From Candidatus Micrarchaeia archaeon (GTDB lineage: Archaea > Micrarchaeota > Micrarchaeia > Anstonellales > JAHKLY01), in assembly GCA_041653315.1 (NCBI GenBank), contig JBAZFO010000053.1, positions 1 through 6,014 of the forward strand: a stretch of DNA of 6,014 bases, written 5' to 3'. Numbering within the stretch: the stretch's first letter is position 1; each line of letters opens with the position of its first letter. Below are positions 1 through 5,114 of the stretch, one piece after another. The position numbers and the translations under genes were made by a program. Under the pieces are notes generated by a model. The model searched no databases, was not told the origin of the DNA, and saw only the letters and a program-made list of their open reading frames with translations.

Positions 1-5
1 AGGAG

Positions 6-395
6 ATGGAAAAAACAATTCAGGATCCGCATCGCCTCGGTTTTATACTTTGGAAAAACAGAGTGCGAACAATCGCAACATCTCGCAATGTTAAGTTGGT
101 GCCGCCAACAGAAAAATATGAATTCGTCGGGAACTATAATTCGCTCGAATCAGCTTACGAATTATTTCAGAAGTTAGAAGACGATGCGCAGATGAACGAG
201 GGCTGTAAACCAGCGGTGCGCTTAAATAAGAACTCAATTGTATTTGGCGCGGACGGGCATTACAACAACGGAAATGAGCGTTTTAATTTGCTCAAGAAAA
301 CACCAGTCGAACAATTATTACGCAAGATAGATCGAATAAGGAATGATTTACCAGCCACACCAGCACCCACCGATACCGAGAAGCCCGCATTTTAG
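6..395 (+). CDS. Hypothetical protein, 129 residues, start uncertain (possibly the 3' part of a longer gene)
   Basis: I do not recognise this protein. It is hydrophilic, with no signal peptide or membrane segment, and has a charged helical stretch at about residues 95-113 (NLLKKTPVEQLLRKIDRIR) followed by a Pro/Thr-rich tail. AGGAG lies directly against the first ATG with no spacer, which is too close for an efficient ribosome site. The frame is also open to the window's left edge, so the true start may be upstream. The reading frame is convincing from length and composition, and it ends exactly within a terminator. Bases 121-150 (residues 39-48) closely resemble the 44-bp tandem repeat just downstream, so part of the gene may double as a binding site or be the source of the repeat. 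No function is proposed. Confidence 0.7.
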   Translation: MEKTIQDPHRLGFILWKNRVRTIATSRNVKLVPPTEKYEFVGNYNSLESAYELFQKLEDDAQMNEGCKPAVRLNKNSIVFGADGHYNNGNERFNLLKKTPVEQLLRKIDRIRNDLPATPAPTDTEKPAF

Positions 396-405
396 GCGCT
401 TTTTT
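381..405 (+). terminator. Intrinsic terminator overlapping the stop codon of the first gene
   Basis: AAGC (381-384) pairs with GCTT (398-401) and CC (385-386) with GG (395-396), with C397 bulged and an 8-nt loop. A run of six T follows (400-405). The TAG stop codon (393-395) lies inside the structure. The stem is short, so termination may be weak. The T-rich 3' half is duplicated 24 bp downstream. Confidence 0.5.
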
Positions 406-429
406 ATAATTTTTTTTAGGCGCTTTTTT
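390..429 (+). repeat. Two direct copies of TTTTAGGCGCTTTTTT, 24 bp apart
   Basis: The 16-mer occurs at 390-405 and again at 414-429. The first copy carries the stop codon and the terminator's 3' arm and T tract. The second lacks the matching 5' arm, so it looks like a local duplication of the terminator tail rather than a second functional terminator. Confidence 0.7.
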
Positions 430-442
430 TCTCAAAATAATA

Positions 443-676
443 ATGTTGCTAATTCGTAGGAAGACTATAATTCGTCGAATTCGATTATGTTGCTAATTCG
501 TAGGAAGACTATAATTCGTCGAATTCGATTATGTTGCTAATTCGTAGGAAGACTATAATTCGTCGAATTCGATTATGTTGCTAATTCGTAGGAAGACTAT
601 AATTAGTCGAATTCGATTATGTTGCTAATTCGTAGGAAGACTATAATTCGTCAAATTCGATTATGTTGCTAATTCG
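443..676. repeat. Tandem array of a 44-bp repeat, five full copies and a 14-bp partial copy
   Basis: Full copies start at 443, 487, 531, 575 and 619, and a partial copy covers 663-676. They are identical except for C-to-A at 605 (copy 4) and G-to-A at 653 (copy 5). Each unit holds the perfect 10-bp palindrome TCGAATTCGA (for example 475-484), broken only in copy 5. Each unit also has three AATTCG words at unit positions 9, 27 and 36, giving an internal spacing near 9 bp. Near-identical copies with no unique spacers exclude a CRISPR array. The form fits a plasmid or phage centromere, replication iterons or a repressor-binding array. A ParB is encoded 4.4 kb away in the same window, which makes a partition site plausible, but nothing in the sequence proves which protein binds. 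Confidence 0.9.
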
Positions 677-1445
677 CAGTCCTCGCTCGCCACCGCCTCT
701 GCATATGTGTTTGTTATAGCCCAAATCTATTCAGTGCAGGTTTGAAAGTAAACGTCTTAATTACTCTTTTGGTCTATAACAAAGCAATATGCACAACTGC
801 ACAACTCGCTCAACTTCAGTCGCTCGTTATTATTTGTGCAGTTACGGCGGTGGCATTGCTCGGACTGCACGGCGGATGTAACTTCGCAACGGCTATCTCA
901 AGCCGGCTCAGTAAAGCAAAAGCTGGCTCTCGTTATTACCGTTCGTTCACTGCCGGCAGCCACGCCTTGCGTCTGACAAAACCAGCCGCTTCGTCGCGTC
1001 CGCATCCATTGTTGTCCCCCGGCTGGAATAGACTCGCGCTCGCATCTTACACACTCAGCCTACTCGGCTACGCCTCGTAGCCTGATTTCGTCGTTTGCTT
1101 TGCAAAAAAATTTTTCTACACGTTCTAACCGTTCGTTACTGGATCTCGTTAGCCCAGGTGTCTCAACCGTTTTAAATTCAGACGATACAAGGACTGAAAG
1201 ACTTCAACCAGGGGCTGACTTCTCAGCACTATAACGCCACAGCAACATTAAGCTAAATGCAAGAATCAAAACAAAACACCCGTTTAAATACAAATAACCG
1301 TTTTAACGCCCCAATTATAAAGACCGATAATTAAGCAAAATAAGCATACCGAGGAAGTCTTTCTTTCCTTGTAAATGGGCTGGGTATTAGCACATACGCC
1401 ACCATTACTGCCTTAGGGCAATCACTCTTATTTTTTTAAATAATA
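677..1445. other. Gene-poor region of about 770 bp with hairpins and short repeats
   Basis: I see no convincing gene here. The frame open over 742-1080 would need a TTG start without a proper ribosome site, and its composition looks non-coding. The region is C-rich on the plus strand up to about 1080 and AT-rich after 1250. It holds an 8-bp direct repeat GCACAACT (791-798, 799-806), the palindrome CTGCCGGCAG (950-959), hairpins at 1066-1082 and 1214-1227, AACCGTTTTAA twice (1165-1175, 1296-1306), and a possible gene remnant at 1176-1256. Lying beside an array of direct repeats, it could be an origin or maintenance region, or decayed coding DNA. Neither is established. Confidence 0.5.
1066..1082. 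other. Perfect 7-bp hairpin with a 3-nt loop
   Basis: GGCTACG (1066-1072) and CGTAGCC (1076-1082) are exact inverted repeats around the loop CCT. No T tract follows, so it is not an ordinary terminator. A structural role, for example in replication or as a binding site, is possible but unproven. Confidence 0.5.
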
Positions 1446-1465
1446 AGCCGCGCATTTGCGCGGCT
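1446..1465 (-). terminator. Strong GC-rich hairpin, best read as a terminator for leftward transcripts
   Basis: AGCCGCGC (1446-1453) and GCGCGGCT (1458-1465) form an 8-bp stem with the loop ATTT. Read on the minus strand, the stem is followed by a T-rich tail (TTATTATTT). On the plus strand no T run follows. It sits 11 bp upstream of the virion operon promoter and may insulate it. No leftward gene is visible to its right, so its actual client is unknown. Confidence 0.45.
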
Positions 1466-1476
1466 ACTATCTGTGC

Positions 1477-1505
1477 TTGACATTACATCTGTAATTATTT
1501 ATGTT
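1477..1505 (+). promoter_or_regulatory. Sigma70-type promoter of the virion-like operon
   Basis: A perfect -35 box TTGACA (1477-1482), a 17-bp spacer and a -10 box TATGTT (1500-1505) put the start of transcription near 1512. The first gene begins at 1554 behind AAGGAG (1541-1546), a well-placed ribosome site. The spacer contains a perfect inverted repeat, so the promoter is probably under repression. Confidence 0.75.
1482..1495. promoter_or_regulatory. Probable operator ATTACATCTGTAAT inside the virion promoter
   Basis: ATTACA and TGTAAT are exact inverted repeats separated by TC. They begin at the last base of the -35 box and run into the spacer, where a bound dimer would block RNA polymerase. 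The reverse complement ATTACAGATGTAAT matches 5844-5857 (ATTACAGATTTAAC) at 12 of 14 positions, next to the promoter of the structured RNA. The binding protein is not identified in this window. Confidence 0.6.
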
Positions 1506-1553
1506 TGTTCCAACGCCAACAAAAAATTATTCATTTTTTAAAGGAGTTACAAC

Positions 1554-1976
1554 ATGTCTATCCCCGTAATTTCCTCAAGCGCAGCCGCTGAAAAGTGGGC
1601 ACGACGCTCACAGGGTGCTACCGTTGACTACACGACCGGCGTTGCCAATCCGAGCATCGATTGGGCTACAGCCACCAAAGCGTCGGAAGATAACTACAAA
1701 ACTTCCGTCATCGCCGCAGCAAACGCAGGTCGCTTCGGTAAAGGCGTCTCGGCAGCCGGCTCGGAGAAACAAAAGAAAAATGCTGTCGAAAAAGGTGGAG
1801 CGCGCTGGGCTCCCGGCATCGCAGCATCGCAAGACGCATTCGGCTCTGGCATCGGTCGCGTTCTTAGCACTGTAAGCGCGCTTACTCTTCCACCGCGTGG
1901 TGTCAAAGGCGATCCGCGCAATCTGCAACGTGTAACTATTGTTGCCAACGCACTCCACCAGATGAAAGTTAAATAA
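1554..1976 (+). CDS. Putative phage virion structural protein, 140 residues
   Basis: The sequence has a pattern seen in small virion proteins of phages: an N-terminal WARRS segment (residues 15-19), a DYTTGVANPSIDWATAT stretch (25-41), regularly spaced Ala/Gly-rich helical segments with GRFGKGV (59-65), and RWAPGI (84-89). A proline/arginine turn (LPPRGVKGD, 112-120) precedes a final helix. It has no cysteines and no signal peptide. The start is well supported by AAGGAG 7 nt upstream of ATG. It is the first gene of an operon, and its stop codon is directly followed by the ATG of the lipoprotein gene. The family name is unknown to me. Assignment as a structural protein rests on the sequence pattern and its neighbours. 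Confidence 0.6.
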   Translation: MSIPVISSSAAAEKWARRSQGATVDYTTGVANPSIDWATATKASEDNYKTSVIAAANAGRFGKGVSAAGSEKQKKNAVEKGGARWAPGIAASQDAFGSGIGRVLSTVSALTLPPRGVKGDPRNLQRVTIVANALHQMKVK

Positions 1977-2324
1977 ATGCACGTGCGAACAGTCATACTC
2001 ACCATCGTAATTGGCGTAACGATGGCTTCGGTTTCAGGTTGCGGACTTTTTCAAAGCCCGCAATCTGGAACATACTGCACTCAGATTGCCTCTGTGGTGC
2101 AAGAGGTAGCGCTCATTGCTTGTCAGGCAATAAGTGCCACCGAATCTTCAAAGACGCTTTCAAATAGTGGTAACGTAATACTACAAACTGCGGTCATCGA
2201 ATCAGACACCGTAAAATTCACAGCCGAAAATTATCGTGAGGGCTACGTTCGCATCACTTGGACATCAAGCCAAGGAAAAGAAGGCGTCCTCTCTATGGCT
2301 CTCGGTAATCCATCGACTAACTAA
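1977..2324 (+). CDS. Small lipoprotein with signal peptide, 115 residues
   Basis: Residues 1-21 form a bacterial lipoprotein signal: a short basic start (HVR), a hydrophobic core (TVILTIVIGVTMASV) and the lipobox V19-S20-G21-C22. Cys22 would be lipidated. Gly at the +2 position is compatible with sorting to the outer membrane in Gram-negative cells. The mature part is about 94 residues and has two further cysteines (34 and 49) that could form a disulphide. The ATG abuts the preceding TAA with no gap and has only a weak ribosome site, so translation is probably coupled. Possible roles are a superinfection-exclusion lipoprotein, a lysis-related protein or a membrane-linked virion component. It lacks the proline-rich look of Rz1-type spanins. 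No family is recognised. Confidence 0.65.
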   Translation: MHVRTVILTIVIGVTMASVSGCGLFQSPQSGTYCTQIASVVQEVALIACQAISATESSKTLSNSGNVILQTAVIESDTVKFTAENYREGYVRITWTSSQGKEGVLSMALGNPSTN

Positions 2325-2340
2325 TCAAGGATAAAATAAA

Positions 2341-3147
2341 ATGGGTAAAGCATTGCATGTAATTACAGGCGGTCTTGTCGCGGCGCCCGCCGCGCCTGGT
2401 CTGCCGATCGTGATGGTCGCAAACGATTCACTCACGATGCGTGAATCAGTTTCAGATGCCAGGATTCGTTTATTAAGCGTGTGGGCTTTTCTGCAAACCG
2501 GCGGCATGATTAACATCGCGTCCCCGCTCTTGCACGACCAGCTCAACGCGCTAAACTTTTTAGTTCCGGCTGCCGAAACCGAGCCGCTATTTGCGCCCGG
2601 TATTTCTCAGGAAGTAAAAAGCGAAGATACACTTGCCGTGAATATGAGCGGCACCGCCGCCGCGCTCGATCAGGATAACGTCAGCTTGCTCTTACAGTAT
2701 GACGACATGAAAGGCATCGATAGTCAGCTGTTTACATTCGACGAAATCAAGGACAAAATAAAAAACCTGAAAACACTCCACACAACCCACGTGTGCGGCG
2801 TTGCAGGTGGCTATAGCGGTGCAGTGTTACTCAATGCAGCCGCTAACGTCGGTGTGCTAAAAGGCAATACCAAGTATGCGTTACTCGGTCTTCGTGCAAA
2901 CCTTCGTTGTCAAACTATCGGCATTACTGGGCCGGATACTGGCAACCTGCGCATCGGCTGCCCTGGCAATATCGCACAGCGAACGGTCGCTCAAGACTGG
3001 TTTAAAAAGTTATCGCTAAAAACTGGTCTCGCAACTATCCCTGTAATCGATAGTGCGAACATCGCCAGCACTATGATCGACATTGTGAATAACGAAAACG
3101 CGCTTACCGTTATCGTTAGTTCACTCTGGGCGGAGCTCAGCACCTAA
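2341..3147 (+). CDS. Candidate major virion (capsid) protein, 268 residues
   Basis: This is the largest soluble-looking product in the operon, with no signal peptide, in the position expected of a major structural protein. It is rich in short beta-type segments. Conserved-looking stretches include VMVANDSLTMRES (25-37), GGMINIASPLLHDQL (54-68), EPLFAPGISQ (81-90), YALLGLRANLRCQTIGI (179-195) and GPDTGNLRIGCPG (197-209), followed by FKKLS and IPVIDSAN (233-240). The alternating beta strands in two halves would suit a jelly-roll or beta-sandwich capsid protein, but I cannot show a fold by eye. AAGGA (2327-2331) precedes ATG. The stop codon overlaps the next start (TAATG, 3145-3149). I found no clear similarity to HK97-type capsid signatures or, from memory, to the PM2 coat protein. 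Capsid identity is an inference from size, context and composition. Confidence 0.5.
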   Translation: MGKALHVITGGLVAAPAAPGLPIVMVANDSLTMRESVSDARIRLLSVWAFLQTGGMINIASPLLHDQLNALNFLVPAAETEPLFAPGISQEVKSEDTLAVNMSGTAAALDQDNVSLLLQYDDMKGIDSQLFTFDEIKDKIKNLKTLHTTHVCGVAGGYSGAVLLNAAANVGVLKGNTKYALLGLRANLRCQTIGITGPDTGNLRIGCPGNIAQRTVAQDWFKKLSLKTGLATIPVIDSANIASTMIDIVNNENALTVIVSSLWAELST

Positions 3148-3470
3148 TGCGTGACTTCGTCACACTCTCGGATGAAGAGAAGCGGGCACTCTCCAACGCT
3201 TCTCTTACTTCCAGGGGTATAAATGTAGCGGCTGCATCAGTAGTGCTACTCAATCCTAATCCAAACCGTAAGCTCTGCACTATCTGTAACGATTCCGCTA
3301 ACATCGTTTATTTAAGTCTCGGCCAAGTAGCAGTCACCGCTGAGGGAATCCGCTTAAACCCAAACGGTGGTGTTTTTACTCTCGGCGAATTTTCTGATTT
3401 TCCTTACTTCGGCTCTGTATCGGCTATCTCAGTTGCTGCCGGTTCGAACGTTATTATTACGGAGGTCTAA
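3147..3470 (+). CDS. Small beta-rich structural-type protein, 107 residues
   Basis: After a charged N-terminal helix (FVTLSDEEKRALSN, 4-17) the chain becomes a run of short beta strands. These include VVLLNPNPNRKLCTICNDSANIVYLSLG (32-59), GIRLNPNGGVFTLGEF (67-82) and a closing strand NVIITEV (101-107). This pattern of an NPNR motif, then a cysteine pair (C44, C47), then a 'Gly-hydrophobic-Leu-Asn-Pro-Asn-Gly-Gly' turn is common in small beta-sandwich virion or decoration proteins of phages. The start overlaps the previous stop by one base (TAATG), so translation is coupled to the 268-residue protein, suggesting coordinated amounts. A decoration, vertex or adaptor role is a guess. Confidence 0.55.
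   Translation: MRDFVTLSDEEKRALSNASLTSRGINVAAASVVLLNPNPNRKLCTICNDSANIVYLSLGQVAVTAEGIRLNPNGGVFTLGEFSDFPYFGSVSAISVAAGSNVIITEV
3453..3466 (+). promoter_or_regulatory. Extended ribosome site ATTATTACGGAGGT of the glycine-rich gene
   Basis: GGAGG (3461-3465) lies 6 nt before the ATG at 3472, and this decides the start over in-frame upstream starts such as 3367. The same 14 bases occur exactly at 4831-4844 before the AbrB-like gene. The CGGAGG core is complementary to part of the loop of the structured RNA at 5893-5970. Confidence 0.75.
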
Positions 3471-3471
3471 A

Positions 3472-4290
3472 ATGGGTTTATTCAATCCTGCATCTATAAC
3501 CGCTAAAGATTTACACGATTTCGGCGACGGGAAAGACGGCAATATAATATTTGACGTCGATACCGATCTCCTTCCTAATATGCGCTACCAAAACGTTGTA
3601 GTGATGGGCGGCGTGACTCTGCGCACAATGAACAATCCACTTATTGTAAAAGATACACTGCGTAATAACGGTATAATAAGTGCGAACGGGTTAGGTAACG
3701 TCGCGCAGCCAGTCTCCTTTCTCGGTGCTGGAATGGATGGAGCTCCCAACGCAGTTGGTGCTGGCGGGCTGGGTATGGGCGAGGTATCGCTTGGCGTGGG
3801 CGGTCAAGGTGGTAATGGCGGCGATGGTAGCGTCAATCCAGGCGGCGCCGGCGGCGTAAGTGAAACCGATCCGGGTCAAGCCCACGTTGTAACGATATTG
3901 TTAGCACTCTGTAAATTATTTTTCGGTTTTATATTTCAGGTTAATAACTCACTGCGCGCGGGTGCAGGTGGCGGTGCAGGCGGTGGCAATGGCGTCGGTT
4001 TCGAAGGCGGTTATGGTGGAGCCGGAGCTGGCTTGCTAACTATAAATGCCAAAGTTATAAACAACGATGGTGGCTCTTTTCTTGCACAGGGTGAACCCGG
4101 TCAAAATGGTATTGGCGGCAATTCCGGTGGTGGCGGTGGTGGCGGTGGCGGACGAATAACCGTCTTCTCTACTTCTCCACAGAACGGCACCCTCTACGCT
4201 AGTGGCGGAATAAATGGCATGGGCTCACTTGGCGGCACCAACGGCACGGCTGGAACTGATGGCGTGATTGATTGGACACAAGTCCTGTAA
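3472..4290 (+). CDS. Glycine-rich spike or adhesin-like protein, 272 residues
   Basis: The N-terminal 80 residues contain beta strands (NIIFDVDTDLLP, QNVVVMGGVTLRTMNNPLIV, NGIISANGLGN) of the kind that cap glycine-rich surface proteins. Two glycine-rich blocks follow (about 85-135 and 162-227), ending in a run of eight or more Gly before GRITVF. The tail GTLYASGGINGMG...GTAGTDGVIDW is typical of this class. Such proteins often form receptor-binding tips or spikes, as in the polyglycine adhesins of tailed phages. Unusually, a strongly hydrophobic segment (TILLALCKLFFGFIFQV, about 141-157) separates the two glycine blocks and is encoded by AT-richer DNA. It could be a membrane-interacting or buried segment, or an insertion. 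The ATG at 3472 is chosen because GGAGG lies 6 nt upstream and MGLFNPASIT begins the conserved-looking domain. The coding region overlaps nothing upstream. Confidence 0.65.
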   Translation: MGLFNPASITAKDLHDFGDGKDGNIIFDVDTDLLPNMRYQNVVVMGGVTLRTMNNPLIVKDTLRNNGIISANGLGNVAQPVSFLGAGMDGAPNAVGAGGLGMGEVSLGVGGQGGNGGDGSVNPGGAGGVSETDPGQAHVVTILLALCKLFFGFIFQVNNSLRAGAGGGAGGGNGVGFEGGYGGAGAGLLTINAKVINNDGGSFLAQGEPGQNGIGGNSGGGGGGGGGRITVFSTSPQNGTLYASGGINGMGSLGGTNGTAGTDGVIDWTQVL

Positions 4291-4294
4291 GTTT

Positions 4295-4747
4295 ATGTCC
4301 ACAACTTCTATCATACCAAGCCCTCGCTACCGCAAAACTGATCTAATTAGGTTTCCGCATTTCGGCGTATCGGATGCGGAAATACTTTCCCTCTGGCTCA
4401 AGTCCGGGCTCGCTGATAATTACATCGGATTTGATTATGACATAAAAGTTGGAAAATACGCAGAAGATTCGGTTACAAATCCCAGCCCACAGGCACGGCT
4501 CGAAGCTGGCACTCTTGCTAAAAGAATCGACTGCGTAGCTTTCCATACTCCAATAGAGCTCGACATTATCGAAGTAAAAGCAAATAAAATTCACTCTGCC
4601 TTAGGGCAGCTGTTGTCTTATAATTCCCTTTTTAAAACCACGTATCCAATTCTGAAAGTCAAAGACCTCATTATCATTACTGCTTATAACGACGTTGAAC
4701 TCGTCCGCTTTGCTCAGTCTTACGGCGTTAAAGTCTTCGTATTATAA
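4295..4747 (+). CDS. Small PD-(D/E)XK nuclease-like protein, 150 residues
   Basis: The core has the order expected of a PD-(D/E)XK endonuclease: a strand with Asp (KRIDCVAF, D79), then a strand with the E-x-K signature (IIEVKAN, E93 and K95). A helix with a Q-x3-Y pair follows (ALGQLLSYN, Q105 and Y109), as seen in RecB/Cas4-like members. The last strand pair is LIIITA...YGVKVFVL, with a helix (DVELVRFAQS) between. Glu70 in ARLEAG may serve as the early acidic residue. These residues would bind metal ions and cut DNA. Small phage nucleases of this type process replication or packaging intermediates, but the substrate cannot be deduced here. ATG 4295 lies 4 nt after the previous stop with a poor ribosome site, which suggests coupling. 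A TTG at 4268 would add nine residues and overlap the upstream gene. Confidence 0.55.
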   Translation: MSTTSIIPSPRYRKTDLIRFPHFGVSDAEILSLWLKSGLADNYIGFDYDIKVGKYAEDSVTNPSPQARLEAGTLAKRIDCVAFHTPIELDIIEVKANKIHSALGQLLSYNSLFKTTYPILKVKDLIIITAYNDVELVRFAQSYGVKVFVL

Positions 4748-4758
4748 TTATTTTTTAC

Positions 4759-4787
4759 TTGACAATACTTATTGTTATTACTACCTT
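4759..4787 (+). promoter_or_regulatory. Promoter with overlapping inverted repeat, upstream of the AbrB-like/parB pair
   Basis: The -35 box is a perfect TTGACA (4759-4764). At 17 bp the -10 box would be TACCTT (4782-4787), which is weak. The perfect inverted repeat ACAATA-CT-TATTGT (4762-4775) covers the end of the -35 box and the spacer. This is the same arrangement as at the virion promoter but with a different sequence. Autoregulation by the AbrB-like protein encoded next is an attractive guess, since that family usually binds palindromes in its own promoter. Confidence 0.55.
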
Positions 4788-4830
4788 CTTATAGACGGCA
4801 ATAGCCGTGGTAACCCAAATTCCAATTACA

Positions 4831-4844
4831 ATTATTACGGAGGT
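4831..4844 (+). promoter_or_regulatory. Extended ribosome site ATTATTACGGAGGT of the AbrB-like gene
   Basis: GGAGG (4839-4843) lies 4 nt before ATG 4848 and fixes this start rather than the earlier in-frame start at 4695. The 14-mer is identical to that before the glycine-rich gene. Confidence 0.75.
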
Positions 4845-4847
4845 TTT

Positions 4848-5114
4848 ATGTATATAGTCAGAGCTGTTAAGCAAGGAAACAGTATTATGTTATCTATCCC
4901 CGCGCCAATGCGAAGAGAGATGAATATAAATCGCAGCGAATATTTTCAATGCGCCGCGGTTGATGAGTCCACTCTATCTTACCACCGTCTCGTAGCTTCA
5001 CCACAAACCGCGCTAAATCAAATCACGAAGAAAGGAAATGAAAATGTCAAGCGAAAATCGGCAGCTAAGAAACATATCCATCAATCTCATAGATCCAAAT
5101 CCAAATCAAAGTAG
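4848..5114 (+). CDS. AbrB/MazE-type (SpoVT-AbrB fold) DNA-binding protein, 88 residues
   Basis: Residues 2-47 match the swapped-hairpin AbrB/MazE pattern: YIVRAVKQGNS-IMLSIPAPMRREMNI-NRSEYFQCAAVDE. The hallmark is K-x-GNS followed by a strand, I-P and a helix with basic residues. Proteins of this fold are dimeric DNA binders acting as antitoxins or transition regulators, and commonly repress their own promoter. The promoter upstream has a palindrome suitable as its operator. No toxin gene follows, so a plain regulator is more likely than an antitoxin. The last 28 residues (about 61-88) are very basic, rich in Lys, Ser and His. They are encoded mostly within the 71-bp overlap with parB in another frame, so this tail may be shaped by the overlap rather than by function. 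Confidence 0.7.
   Translation: MYIVRAVKQGNSIMLSIPAPMRREMNINRSEYFQCAAVDESTLSYHRLVASPQTALNQITKKGNENVKRKSAAKKHIHQSHRSKSKSK

Noticed and set aside
443..672. Overlapping 17-codon ORFs (MLLIRRKTIIRRIRLCC) starting in each 44-bp repeat
   Set aside because: Each copy has ATG and runs to a TAA in the next copy, but no ribosome site precedes any of them. The 44-bp period is not a multiple of three. Most likely a chance product of the repeat.
443..676. CRISPR array
   Set aside because: Units are contiguous and almost identical, with no unique spacers and no cas genes nearby.
742..1080. 112-residue open frame in the gene-poor region
   Set aside because: It needs a TTG start with no usable ribosome site. 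Its composition (Ser, Ala, Leu and Arg from C-rich DNA) looks like translated non-coding sequence, and it shows no recognisable domain.
1141..1230. tRNA gene
   Set aside because: No cloverleaf with acceptor stem and TTC-containing arm could be assembled here or elsewhere in the window.
1608..1982. Minus-strand frames opposite the 140-residue virion gene
   Set aside because: They mirror a well-supported plus-strand gene, lack ribosome sites and have unnatural cysteine- or proline-rich translations.
3691..3885. Minus-strand frame inside the glycine-rich gene
   Set aside because: Glycine-rich coding DNA commonly opens antisense frames. No start signal or recognisable product.
4695..4847. N-terminal extension of the AbrB-like protein to 139 residues
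   Set aside because: The strong GGAGG site and the AbrB fold both begin at 4848. The extension would cross a promoter and overlap the nuclease gene.
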